A DNA stretch of 64,000 nucleotides from Petasospora fabianii. Lineage: Eukaryota; Ascomycota; Saccharomycetes; Phaffomycetales; Wickerhamomycetaceae. Below the pieces are notes generated by a model. It saw nothing but the letters and a program-made list of their open reading frames with translations, ran no database searches and was not told the origin of the DNA. Made by a program: the position numbers and the translations under genes. The DNA lies in the NCBI GenBank assembly GCA_022641835.1, contig CP048718.1:744001-808000 (forward strand), written 5' to 3'. Below are positions 1 through 10,000 of this stretch, piece after piece (position 1 is the stretch's first letter; each line of letters opens with the position of its first letter).

Positions 1-786
1 GCGAAATATGATGGCGGACTTTATTGTGACCGGTCACACTATAATGTCCCTCCCTTGATAGATATTAGGACATCCAGCAGAAGATAGATCATCATCAGCA
101 CTTATTGCAGAAGAGGCTTAGTATCACTAAAAAATGCCCGGCATCATAGTCTTTCATCGTTGGATATTATAACGTCCACCCGGGGGATCTTCAGGTCCGC
201 CGTCTCACAAAATCCGACATAACCAAAGGAAATAATCAGGGATTAAACCCCCACAATTCACATGGACCCCTCACTACGGTTATAGAAAAGGCAATATGGA
301 CTAAATGGCTGAATAACATAGTCTTTAATCTTGACAGATCCCATCATAAGGGTCGACTTCAATATCTATGCGTGATGTCGTTAAATAATGTAGATGTCAA
401 TGTATATGCGCATGTTACGGAACCATAGTTTTAGAAAGACGCAGCACTTGCAGACGTACTATAGCAGGCTCCATGATAACATTCACCGAAAGCCGTAGCT
501 GAAGCTGGACCTCCTAAGATCCGGGGGTGCTTTTGCTTGATCACTAGCAGATTTTGTACACCCTGCACCCCTCACGATAAGATGTCATGCATAGGGACTT
601 AAACAAACAAACTAGTCAAGTTATCGGTTAGTGTAATATCCGGTAGCTAATCTCCACTCATCATTCCTGGGGTATATCCCTCCGATAGAATCCAACGATG
701 ACCCAGCCTTAGAATCGTTGGGGTTTCGGATTATACAAATTCCACAGCTGATTTCAACGCATCTGAAATCATCCTACTCCAACAAC
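1..786. other. Non-coding left edge, upstream of nitrilase
   Basis: No convincing gene. There is one GATAAG (576-581), a possible nitrogen-regulatory GATA site for the nitrilase downstream. A weak inverted pair, GGGGGTGC near 523 and GCACCCC near 565, is also present. Nothing else is recognised. Confidence 0.6.
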
Positions 787-793
787 TATATAA
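787..793 (+). promoter_or_regulatory. TATA box of nitrilase gene
   Basis: TATATAA sits 136 bp upstream of the ATG at 923 but only 25 bp upstream of an in-frame ATG at 812. Yeast transcription normally starts at least 40 bp downstream of TATA, so this box argues for the later start codon. Confidence 0.6.
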
Positions 794-922
794 GACCCTG
801 AAGTACCCCCAATGTCATCTACAACTTCTTCTGGTTTGGCATCACCATCAACACTCGAAGAGTATTCACTCATCAGCGAAACTATCTCTGAAATTTCAAA
901 CACTACCACCACTACTCCAAAA

Positions 923-1939
923 ATGTCCACCCCAAAAGTTAAAGTTGCCGTCGTTCAGGCTGAGCCAGTTTGGTTCGACCTTCAGGGTACCGTCGAGAAG
1001 ACTATTGCCCTCATCAAGGAAGCCGCTTCTAAGGGTTGTGAGCTTATTGCCTTCCCAGAAGTTTTCATTCCAGGTTACCCATTGTGGATCTGGTCCAACG
1101 CTGCTGACTTGGACTTGAACATCAACTACATCAAGAACTCCTTGTCTATGGACTCCCCAGAGTTCCAGTCCATTGTCGACACTATCAAGGCCTGCTCAAT
1201 CCACACCGTTCTTGGTTTCTCTGAGCGTGTCCATGGTTCCGTTTATCTCTCCCAGTGTATTATTAATAAGCACGGTGAGGTTGTGCTTCACAGAAGAAAG
1301 TTCAAGCCAACTCACGTTGAGAGAGCCATTTACGGTGAGGCTAAGTCCCAGGACCTGATCTCTGTCAAGAAGCTTGACTTTTCTAAAGCTGGTGATGTCG
1401 AGGTTGGTGCCCTCTCTTGCTGGGAGCACGTTCAGCCATTGCTCACTTTTAACTCTGCTACTCAGCAGGAGAAGATTCACATTGGTGCTTGGCCAATGAT
1501 GGATCACTACAACCCAAAGACTTACTCTTTCTACTCCTTCTCCAAGGATGCCTTCCACGACTTGGCTCGTGCCTACGCTATGCAGACTGGTTCCTTCTAC
1601 CTCTTCACTCATCAGGTTGTCACTGACAAGATCTTGGAGAAGATCGGATCCTGGCCACCAGCTTTCAAGAATGGTATTGGTGCTGCTGCTATCTATGGTC
1701 CAGATGGTGCCAAGCTCACTGAAGACTTGGGTGAATACTTTGATGGTTTGTTGATCCACGACTTGGACATGGATGCTGTCTTGTTGCAGAAGCAGCTCGT
1801 TGACATTGTTGGTCACTACTCCAGAACTGACTTGATCTCCATCAACGTCCACCCGGCCAACCCAAACCCAACTCAGACCGAGTACTTGACCGAGGATTTC
1901 ATTAGAAGAGGCTCTGACAAGAAGTTGGAGGACTACTAA
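923..1939 (+). CDS. Nitrilase (aliphatic nitrilase / cyanide hydratase type)
   Basis: A carbon-nitrogen hydrolase that would convert organic nitriles to carboxylic acid and ammonia, probably in the cytosol. Counting from the ATG at 923 (338 residues), the catalytic triad is visible: Glu46 in FPEVFIPGYP, Lys128 in HRRKFKPTHVER and Cys166 in GALSCWEHVQP. These motifs are those of branch-1 nitrilases and fungal cyanide hydratases rather than of amidases or of the shorter S. cerevisiae Nit1. An upstream in-frame ATG at 812 would add 37 Ser/Thr-rich residues. I prefer 923 because the family begins there (MSTPKVKVAVVQAEPVW) and because the TATA box lies too close to 812. The substrate cannot be told from sequence. 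It is convergent with the Zn2Cys6 regulator downstream. Codon use is strongly biased (GAG, CAG, GGT), as in the glycolytic genes of the window, suggesting high expression. Confidence 0.9.
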   Translation: MSTPKVKVAVVQAEPVWFDLQGTVEKTIALIKEAASKGCELIAFPEVFIPGYPLWIWSNAADLDLNINYIKNSLSMDSPEFQSIVDTIKACSIHTVLGFSERVHGSVYLSQCIINKHGEVVLHRRKFKPTHVERAIYGEAKSQDLISVKKLDFSKAGDVEVGALSCWEHVQPLLTFNSATQQEKIHIGAWPMMDHYNPKTYSFYSFSKDAFHDLARAYAMQTGSFYLFTHQVVTDKILEKIGSWPPAFKNGIGAAAIYGPDGAKLTEDLGEYFDGLLIHDLDMDAVLLQKQLVDIVGHYSRTDLISINVHPANPNPTQTEYLTEDFIRRGSDKKLEDY

Positions 1940-2292
1940 TTAAAATGTGTTTGCTTTTGGACTCCTGGTGAGTTAACTAGCTAGACGCTTTTAATTTCCC
2001 CTCCGCAGCACGCAGGTTTTTTGTCTTATTTTTCCCGTGCTGATTTGGATACTTATATACTCTTCAAGCTTAATAAAAAGCTATTATTATAAACCTAGTC
2101 TTGTAATATTTGTTTCGATAGTGAGTTCGATAAAGGTCGGGGGTGCGGCTTCATTGGTTTTACAGTCCAACGCATTAGTGCTGCACTAGTTTACAATTAG
2201 TGACATCGCTTAAGCATCAAGCTGACGCTTCTGATCTTACAGGTGCATATCGAAACCCCGATGACAGAAACTTTATTACGAGATTATACAAG
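1940..2292. other. Convergent intergenic region
   Basis: Shared 3' region of the nitrilase and the transcription factor gene. It contains an AT-rich stretch with AATAAA-like sequence near 2070-2090, suitable for 3'-end formation. No gene seen. Confidence 0.5.
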
Positions 2293-3945
2293 TTAGATTA
2301 TGGTGGGGCTGAGGTCGCAGGACCATTCAGTGAGGGTGTTTTTGATTGTGGAAAGGTTGTTGATGTATCTCTCTGTATTTGGGAACGATAGCATCAATTT
2401 GATAAACCTGTTGACATAATCAAGAAGTTTTTCCTCTTCAGTCCGATTGTTACAGTCAAAATTGAGAGCACATAGCATCACTGTCATACCAGCAGGGATG
2501 AAGTCGGAGGCAAATGTTTCGATGGTCCAGATACCGTACATCTTTTCAAAAGTCTCCAAGTGAGTAAGAAGTTGTTTGGCAAAATGTACACATCTTCTCA
2601 AGGAGTTGAGTTCGTATTCATCTGGAACAAGCATCATTGATTCAATGAAATATCCAGAAAGGACAATGTTGGTATAACAAAATCTCAGCTTGAACGTTAA
2701 AATTTGTGGAGTCCCTGAATCAAATTTCTCAGAAGCAGTGCACCAGAAGGCTTCAAGTTCATTAGTGCAAGATTCGATAAGATCTCTTCGTTTTTCACTT
2801 GAAACGCTTGGCCATGTACCATAACAGAACTCTAAAGTCTCTCCTGCGATGACAAAGAGCTCAAGTGTGATGGTGGAGATGAAGAAAAACTCAAAATATG
2901 AGTCTTTTTGCTCTTCAGGTAGACCCATGATATATCTAAAGGGAGAAACTTGTGGAGGATTGACGCCAGTGATCTCCTTTTTCACTGTTGGTGCCTGGCG
3001 CAAAGACGTTCTGACAAGCATGTCGACTTGGTAGCAACTCCACCAGGTGAAGCGTCTCACAGTCTCTTGATCTTTGCTAAAGGGATCCGATTTGGTGATG
3101 TTATCGTTATTGAGTCCAAGCTCAAGGGCACAGTTGACGGCGAGTTTGGAGTAATATAATTCCTCGGTCTTGTTACCACGAGCGTGTTCAAACATGCACA
3201 AGAGACATATCGTTTGTGGTGTAGTGACTGTTGGGTTCCATAGCTCGTCTGTTTTCAAATACTTCTTTGCCAGTTCGAAGCATTTGTATCCCTTAGCAAT
3301 GAGATTCTTGTTGTAGGCAAACGTTGAACCAACCGCTAAAAGCCCGAGAATAAGGCTTTTGCTTGCGTGTTCACCAGCGTCCCCATCTTCTGATAGAAGG
3401 TCACATACAAAGATTCTTTTCCAAACGACCATAATGTTGACGTTCTCATACTTCCAATAATTCTCAAGCAGAGTATGGAACTCTAGCAATGACAGCAGAC
3501 CGAAGACGTTTTGGAACTCAACATCGTCAGTGAGGAATGTATGTACTGTCTTGATCATACGGTACATTTGTTGAACTGTCTCTGGGACAGTTATTGTTTC
3601 AAGATCTGAGTGTAACATTGGGTCGAACTCGGTAAATGCAGAGTCGATTGCAATAGATGTGACACCAGTACTTGAAACAGTTGGTAAAATTGTCTCTGGA
3701 TCGGAGAATCCCGCATTGATGGAGATGGAACTAACGGTCAGTTCTCTCTTAAGTAATGAGTTCTCCTTCTTTAAAGTTCTGAGTTCGCTGAGCTTTGCTC
3801 TTCTGCGAGTCTTTGAACGTGGCACATAGACACATGTGATACCTTTCCTAGTACAGTGGAGACATGATGGCTGTTGGGAGTCACACTTGATCTTCTTCTT
3901 ACGACAAGCTTCACATGCGATATAAACTCTGTCGATGGTGCCCAT
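2293..3945 (-). CDS. Zn(II)2Cys6 fungal transcription factor
   Basis: A 550-residue sequence-specific nuclear regulator. The N-terminus holds a canonical binuclear zinc cluster with cysteines at 11, 14, 21, 28, 31 and 38 (C-X2-C-X6-C-X6-C-X2-C-X6-C). It is followed by a basic linker (about residues 42-52) and a Leu-rich dimerisation stretch (about 53-70). The middle of the protein looks like the fungal-specific transcription factor homology region, including FTWWSCYQVDMLVRTSLRQAP, the usual FW-S-Y-D-like helix of this family. The target genes are not recognisable. The gene is tail-to-tail with the nitrilase, but adjacency alone does not show that it regulates it. The start follows from the zinc cluster beginning ten residues in. 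Confidence 0.9.
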   Translation of the reverse strand: MGTIDRVYIACEACRKKKIKCDSQQPSCLHCTRKGITCVYVPRSKTRRRAKLSELRTLKKENSLLKRELTVSSISINAGFSDPETILPTVSSTGVTSIAIDSAFTEFDPMLHSDLETITVPETVQQMYRMIKTVHTFLTDDVEFQNVFGLLSLLEFHTLLENYWKYENVNIMVVWKRIFVCDLLSEDGDAGEHASKSLILGLLAVGSTFAYNKNLIAKGYKCFELAKKYLKTDELWNPTVTTPQTICLLCMFEHARGNKTEELYYSKLAVNCALELGLNNDNITKSDPFSKDQETVRRFTWWSCYQVDMLVRTSLRQAPTVKKEITGVNPPQVSPFRYIMGLPEEQKDSYFEFFFISTITLELFVIAGETLEFCYGTWPSVSSEKRRDLIESCTNELEAFWCTASEKFDSGTPQILTFKLRFCYTNIVLSGYFIESMMLVPDEYELNSLRRCVHFAKQLLTHLETFEKMYGIWTIETFASDFIPAGMTVMLCALNFDCNNRTEEEKLLDYVNRFIKLMLSFPNTERYINNLSTIKNTLTEWSCDLSPTII

Positions 3946-4241
3946 CTCTAAGGATGTTATGGATACTTTCTCGGGTTGTCTGTGTTAGTGGTCTAGTGGA
4001 GCAAAGACTTGGGAAAACTGGGGCGGGGGGCAAAGCAGACGACGGGTCGAGAAGGAAAGTGAAGAGGGAGGAATGACACTTTTATAATGCAGTTTAGGAG
4101 AACGAGGTTAAATGAAAGGGGGAAATGTTTCGAGAGGGTAGGGTGTATACGGATAGTTCCTCGATTTCCCCCATCCGGATGATATAAATTCCGATGCACG
4201 GCTATTTAACCAATAGTTGATGATGGCGGAGCTTTTTAACC

Positions 4242-4278
4242 TGCGCTGAAGTGCGCTGAAGTGCGCCAAAGTGCGTCT
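4242..4278. repeat. 10-bp tandem repeat (TGCGCTGAAG)
   Basis: TGCGCTGAAG is present twice in perfect tandem, followed by TGCGCCAAAG and a partial TGCGTCT. This places GTGCG cores at exact 10-bp spacing on one face of the helix. Confidence 0.75.
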
Positions 4279-4630
4279 TCCCGACCAAACAGCGTGAAAA
4301 CAGTTAAGAAATGGATGATTCTGAATAGGAATTTGTGAAACACTCGGCTGCGCTATGCATGTTTAACTCCGTCGACACCCCTTAGTAAGATTGAGGCATA
4401 TATTTCTTTTGATACTAACACTGTTTTAAATCAAGTGCTTGGCCTGTCATCATCTAACTACTCTACTTAGTCCTTCTACCGCTTTGATCACCATTTTGGG
4501 AGGAATGTCACACGTAATCGAGCTATGCTATTGATCGACACGTGGTTTACCGTCCTGAGACATAAATCTATCGTTGTCCAAAATTTGCTCCATGACATGT
4601 CGGTGACCACCTAAACCAACATCACAATGC

Positions 4631-4669
4631 ATAATATATATATATATATATAATATATTATATATATAT
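4631..4669. repeat. AT dinucleotide tract
   Basis: An almost pure (AT)n stretch of about 39 bp with one phase break in the middle, in the regulator/RSM24 promoter. Confidence 0.85.
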
Positions 4670-4749
4670 GGCTAACACATGTCTATGAGCTTCTTAATGA
4701 TCTCGGTATCAATTCGATCGGTTAGCCGACTTTCCTTATTCTCGAACCG

Positions 4750-4790
4750 AACGCACGGAACGCACCCAACGCAGCACAACGCACCGCGCG
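4750..4790. repeat. AACGCAC repeats at 9-10 bp spacing
   Basis: AACGCAC begins at 4750, 4759, 4768 (as AACGCAG) and 4778, running into GCGCGCACC. CGCAC is the complement of the GTGCG core repeated at 4242-4278, so the two arrays are inverted relative to each other about 0.5 kb apart. Confidence 0.65.
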
Positions 4791-5063
4791 CACCTCTACC
4801 GTTTGATTAAAGTTTCTGTTTCTGTTTCCACTAGCTGATGTGATATTGGCAGTTTACAATATACACACCTAGGACACACTACAGAACTACCTATATAAAT
4901 CGATAATAGGTGTGTCATTCATTACCCTTTTCCCGCGCGACTCGTCGCAAAGAGAACTTTCGCGAATTTTTTTTTTGTCCATTTTTGGTGAAAAAAACGT
5001 CGAGCTTTTGATATTAGTGGGTTAATACTCTTTAATACGCTTTAGATCTTGAGAAGAACAAGG

Positions 5064-5969
5064 ATGTTGAGACTTAGAAGTGCAAGACAATTCAGTACGT
5101 CAGCTGCACGTCTTTCGGAGGAATTGTTCCAACACCCGGAAAAATGGCAGGGTCTCCCACCACAACAGATCTTGGAGCTCTTCCAGAAGAGAAGATCACT
5201 CCTAGGTGCTAAATTCAAACCAAATGATGCTGAGTTAGCTGCCTTGAAGACGACATCGCAGCATACAGGTGTCGATACCCGTACAATTGAAAGACTCTAC
5301 TATGGTGGTGAACCCGAGGCGTACCATCTCGCTAATGAGAGATTTGAAGATGACTATCTCCCGCCAAAATTCCAATACGATGAGTACCCAGAACAGGCAC
5401 AGGAAATCATCAGAGACCATAGAGAACAAAGAGAGTACAACAGAATAGCTGCATATGAGATGCCACATCTTGTCAAGTACAGACAGGAGTACAAGCCAGC
5501 TACAAACAAACCAGTAACGTACAAGTACACTACACATCTTGGAGAAGAAGATTTCGCAGCAAACAAAAAAGTGTCACTTACAGTCAAAGTTTCAGATCTT
5601 GGTTTAACTCCAAGGGAGGCACATAAGTTTAAAGTCATTGCCGGTGTCAGATATGATGCTACAAAGGATACTTTCAAGTTGGCATCTGAAAGATTCCCAG
5701 AACCACTCCAAAACACTAGATACCTCGCAGATACTCTCACCGCTCTCATCAAGGAATCAAAAGATCTCACTGATGATTTCAGTGATATCCCAATTGATCA
5801 AAGACACGTTGAGGCTAGATTAGCCAAGCGTAAGAACCAGATCAAACAGAGACAAACTCTTCATAATGACTTCCCAGAGGAATGGAAAAGACCTGAGGAT
5901 GCACCAAAGAAGGAGAAAACGGTGATTGACTACGTTCAAGAGCTCGCTGAAAAGAACAAGCAGCAATAG
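5064..5969 (+). CDS. RSM24: Mitochondrial small ribosomal subunit protein mS35 (Rsm24)
   Basis: A 301-residue mitoribosomal small-subunit protein. The N-terminus MLRLRSARQFSTSAARLS is a clear matrix presequence (Arg-rich, no acidic residues, FSTSAA cleavage-like site). The C-terminal half, with KVSLTVKVSDLGLTPREA, then AGVRYDATKDTFKLASERFP and NTRYLADTLTALI, is the conserved MRP-S28/S35 core. The open frame extends upstream to non-ATG codons only; the first ATG is at 5064 and gives the presequence at once. The C-terminus is charged and helical. A TTCGCGAA promoter element lies about 100 bp upstream. Assignment to Rsm24 rests on the conserved core and length. Confidence 0.85.
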   Translation: MLRLRSARQFSTSAARLSEELFQHPEKWQGLPPQQILELFQKRRSLLGAKFKPNDAELAALKTTSQHTGVDTRTIERLYYGGEPEAYHLANERFEDDYLPPKFQYDEYPEQAQEIIRDHREQREYNRIAAYEMPHLVKYRQEYKPATNKPVTYKYTTHLGEEDFAANKKVSLTVKVSDLGLTPREAHKFKVIAGVRYDATKDTFKLASERFPEPLQNTRYLADTLTALIKESKDLTDDFSDIPIDQRHVEARLAKRKNQIKQRQTLHNDFPEEWKRPEDAPKKEKTVIDYVQELAEKNKQQ

Positions 5970-6075
5970 GAGAAAAATAAGTCTATGGTCTACGATATAA
6001 CGTTAATTGCATGTACATAACTGTTTAAAAGGTTTGTTAATTAGAATATAGTATATAGAAGTAAAAAAAAAAAAA

Positions 6076-6093
6076 AATCGCGAACTCGTTTGA
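6076..6093. promoter_or_regulatory. CGCGAACTCGTTTGAT promoter element (HEM4)
   Basis: ATCGCGAACTCGTTTGAT lies 107 bp before the HEM4 start. Its reverse complement extends to TGCGTATCAAACGAG and matches the element at 27594-27617 with one mismatch over 21 bp. It also contains TCG-N6-ACG (TCGTTTGATACG), which resembles an Abf1-type site. Confidence 0.55.
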
Positions 6094-6199
6094 TACGCAG
6101 CCCACAAGACGTTTGGCGAATGAGAGTTAAGAGAAGTAATCATTTATCTTCTGTTATTTATGGGAAGCTTAAGTATAGGAGCTAGAAGTTGAGGGTAAT

Positions 6200-6982
6200 A
6201 TGACACAGCAGACAAGTGTTCTCTTCTTGAAGAATCAAACGGTACCGAAGGATCCATACCATGATGCATTCAATACATCTGGTTTTGATACAACTTTTGT
6301 ACCTCTTCTTGATCATATCCATGCAGATTTATCCTTGATTACTGGATATTTAACTTCAAAGGAGTTCTTGTATGAAACAGATTCCTTGATCATCACGAGT
6401 CAAAGGGCTGTTGAAGCTCTGGCTAATGCATTGGAACACATTACAGATGATGAACGTTCAATCATCTTGAAGAAGCTAGCATTCACTGTTGGACCAGCTA
6501 CTGAAAAAGTACTTCGTACTCTTGGGTTCTCTCGTTTAGAAGGTGGTGCAGATGCTGGTAATGGAACAATCCTTTCAGAACATATAATAAAGACACTAGA
6601 TCCATCACAAAAAGTTACATTCTTTACAGGAGAGACAAGGCGTGATATCATACCAAAGACACTTGTCTCTAATGGTTACAACTTAAAAGAAGTTGTCATC
6701 TACAGAACCGTTGAAAAACCAGAGATCATTGAACGATTCACCAATGCATTCACAGGAAAGAAGTCTGATAATTGTTGGGTTATCTTCTTTAGTCCACAGG
6801 GAACTCAGGAAATTGTCGAATTCTTAAAAGTGTTGCCGAACATCAACGACATCAACATTGCATCAATAGGTCCAACAACCGAGACATACTTGTTAGAGAA
6901 TGGGATTACACCAAAGTTAGTGGCTCGTAAGCCGGAGGCAAGTTCATTACTCCAGGGTGTTATTACAGCTAATCAATCATGA
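6200..6982 (+). CDS. HEM4: Uroporphyrinogen-III synthase
   Basis: Catalyses cyclisation and D-ring inversion of hydroxymethylbilane to uroporphyrinogen III, the fourth step of haem synthesis, in the cytosol. At 260 residues it has family length. Visible family features are the N-terminal LFLKN start of the first domain, LIITSQRAVEAL (residues about 63-74), FTGETRRDIIPKTL (about 141-154), VVIYRTVEKPE linking the two domains, and WVIFFSPQGTQEIVEFL followed by ASIGPTTETYLLENG, the signature loop of HemD/HEM4. The start at 6200 is the first ATG. The gene is convergent with TRS130, 71 bp away. The upstream 230 bp hold a poly-A tract and a shared promoter element. Confidence 0.92.
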   Translation: MTQQTSVLFLKNQTVPKDPYHDAFNTSGFDTTFVPLLDHIHADLSLITGYLTSKEFLYETDSLIITSQRAVEALANALEHITDDERSIILKKLAFTVGPATEKVLRTLGFSRLEGGADAGNGTILSEHIIKTLDPSQKVTFFTGETRRDIIPKTLVSNGYNLKEVVIYRTVEKPEIIERFTNAFTGKKSDNCWVIFFSPQGTQEIVEFLKVLPNINDINIASIGPTTETYLLENGITPKLVARKPEASSLLQGVITANQS

Positions 6983-7053
6983 GGCTACACACTACATATT
7001 AGGAAGTTTTCATCACTCCATGCATAGATCTTTATTTACTCCTTAATTGTAAC

Positions 7054-10000
7054 TCAGATAGAGCCTGAGATGACATTAATAGTCTCACTCTCATTCTTGT
7101 AGTCAACTTCCATCAAGTACTCATTCTTACTGTTCATATTCATGTTGGTGATCTTGATCTTTGGCAAGGCCAGCTTTCCAACTCTCAATGGGATCAGCGA
7201 TAATTTCACAGATGGGTAGATATGTTGTTTCTTGTCGCTCTTGTCAATTTCAATGACAAACCTCGTCTTACCGTTAATCAACCAAGTGTCTTGGTTTGGA
7301 AGCACTTCAACAGAGTAGCGATTCAATGGAGATTGCTCGTCTTGGAACAAAACACGTTTCTTACCATCTGGTTTCTCCGATCTGGCTTCAACCCTTGAGC
7401 TCACCAAAGATGTGATATCAAGTGTAGCAGTAATCTCATCACCGAGAGCCATGTGGTTTTGATTGCTGTCTGTTTTAAGCTCAACTGTATGGATCACTTC
7501 AACACATGGGATCAGAACCTTGATCTTGAGAAGCTTATCTTTCCACACAAGATCCTCATAAGAGAGCTGTACACCGTTTTGGATACGCTCATCAAAGATT
7601 GAGTAAACAAGAGATCTGTCTTGATCTGGGATAGCATGGAATGATGACTTCAAAAACATATCAACATTGAGAACTTTCAACTTCTGGTTCAACACATACT
7701 CATTACAGTCAAATTTGAGAGTAGAAGAGCTGTGACACAGAATGTCGATATAGTTCTCCAAGCCCTTGGCAGCCAGGTCATTGGTCAACTGCGATTTCCA
7801 AATCTCAGACATCTCTTCAGAAATCTCCCTGTATCTGATATTTAGATCAAGGAACTCCTCACTGCTTGGATGTCCGTCAGCTTTCTCAATGATCTTGAAG
7901 AAGAAATTACCAGGCTGTTCAGCAAATGCAACAAGAGGTCCTGGCTTTAAAGGCGAGCAGACTGCAAACCCATCACTTTCATCCAGATCAACTGTGATAA
8001 TACGAACTGGAAGATCAGTGTCAGCGACACCAATTGTAAACCGTGAGTACAACCCATCACTCTTGAAGATATCTTGAACAGATACAGCAATACTTAATGC
8101 TGGATCAATGGACTTTGTCACGGTCTGTAGCCTTGGTGACCCATCAATCTTGTAAGCTAGTGATGCACATAGATCAAGCGTCTTTATCTTTGGGTTTTCT
8201 GGAGTGATGAATGGGATGATAACCTCATATGACTTATTTTGTTCGAGTGCATCAAAGCTGATTGTATCTTCACTAAAATCACTAGGAGTCTCGTGACCAT
8301 TGTCACTCTTGAGTATAACACCCTCTTGTATGGAGAAAGTGTGGGATTGACGCCAAACTTTGAGAACAAGGTCAGTTATGGCCCTATCAGTGTCAATGAA
8401 CACAGAGACTGGCTTCACATTCAAATCAATTTCAGTCGACGTTCCAATATTCATCTTCAGACACTTGGAGACCGGAAGAACTTCAACGTGCTTCTTGGAC
8501 TCACCATCAAAGATATGCACCATAGAGATAGGACCAAACTTGGCAGTGAATGTAGCAAGAGCAAAAGAACCGAACTGGATAGCTGTAGTGGACAAAGGCA
8601 CAGTGCAAGATCCAGAGCACACATCGAGCGATGAGCCCTCAAACTCTAAGGTTTCACCATGTGCATTTTCAAGGATCAACTTGACATCTTTCAAAGATAT
8701 TTGATGTGGGATTTTGCTTGTGAGATTGATGTTAATCTGATAAATATCATCACCTGTACATGTCACGTAGACGTCTGGAGAGACGGCAAAGAAATCTTCA
8801 ACATCAGATACTTGTTCTTTACCGGGACCTGCAGTAGTAGTTGACAGATGATCAACGGCCTTCTTGATGAGAGTTGGAGGGAGTGAGTTCTCATGCATTT
8901 TCAAAGACGAGAGTACATCAATGTAGCATTGAGAAAGAAGTTCACTCTTGACAATCGCTTCATCGCCAGCAGTGAAGAAATCACACTTTTCATCCATATT
9001 CTCGAGACAGTCAATATAGGCCTCTAACAAGCTGTAACCAATGACATCCCAGCCCTGTGAGCTATAGAACTCAGGACAGGTGGATAACACAATGGCAGCC
9101 TTCTCATACTGTTTGTTCTCGTAATCTAAAAGTGCAATGTCAATTGAGAGTGCATCGACAGTTCTTGGTCTGTTTGATACACTGAAATGATTCAGTGCAG
9201 TCTCGGTCAAAAGAATGAAGTGATCTTGGAATGACTTCTCAGACTCCATTACCTTTTTAAGCGGCTCATAGTCAATTTCTTTCCTTTCAGACACAGATGA
9301 CATACGTATATCAGTGAGCACACCACTGATGAAATAGTCATAGGACTGCCCGAGATCAAGAAGACTTGATCTTTGAAGAAGTAAAAGCTCACCAAAGCGT
9401 TCCGAGACTTGGTTGGATTCGCCCGCCTCATCGGGCTCTAAAGTTGCCACCTTTAAGCAAATATCGAGGGACAAGACATCGTTTACCATCATGTAAGCCC
9501 ACTCATGAAGTTTGGAATGATCTTCAGGATGAGTGTTGAAATCTCTTAGGATTTCGTGAATGTAATTTTGGAGCTCTTGCAAGCAAGCGGCGACTCGGAT
9601 CGAGGACAGCGAGAGAGAAGAAGCCGAATCGGCAAGTGCCTCGAAGATAACAAAGATCTTAGCGAAGATGAAGCTCTTAGCATCGTATAGCGATACCTTA
9701 GTTGTACTTGAGGGGAAGAGGTACAGTTGGGTCATAAATTTCTCCATGGCGTGTGGATCCTGGTCAGACCAGCTCTGCTCTGGGAACAGATCTGGATTGT
9801 CCTGGTGTAACGTGATCATACCCCTGAGAGTCTCATACTCTGTTTTTGCTTCCTCAAATAGGTGCATGGTAAGGAATTGGGATGCAATGCCGTCCTGAAC
9901 GGCCAAAAAGAGCGTGGTGTTTTCCTTGATCTCATCGATAGATGATAGTTTCGTCTGGAAGGACCTTAGAATGTCAAGCCTGGCAGCAAAAGACGCCAGT

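Larger units (their letters stand above)
3946..5063. other. Long divergent promoter with short repeats
   Basis: About 1.1 kb between the divergent regulator and RSM24 with no gene. It contains a GTGCG array (4242-4278), an AT dinucleotide tract (4631-4669), an AACGCAC array (4750-4790) and a TTCGCGAA element (4959-4966) 98 bp before the RSM24 start. Confidence 0.6.

Noticed and set aside
4631-4669. AT tract as a possible replication origin or centromere
   Set aside because: An AT dinucleotide run alone is not evidence; no ARS consensus or CDE-like elements were recognised around it.
4959-5063. Longer starts at non-ATG codons for RSM24, MAM33, ORC1, the cyclin, RPS1 and others
   Set aside because: These frames extend upstream only through TTG or GTG codons; the first ATG gives the family N-terminus in each case.
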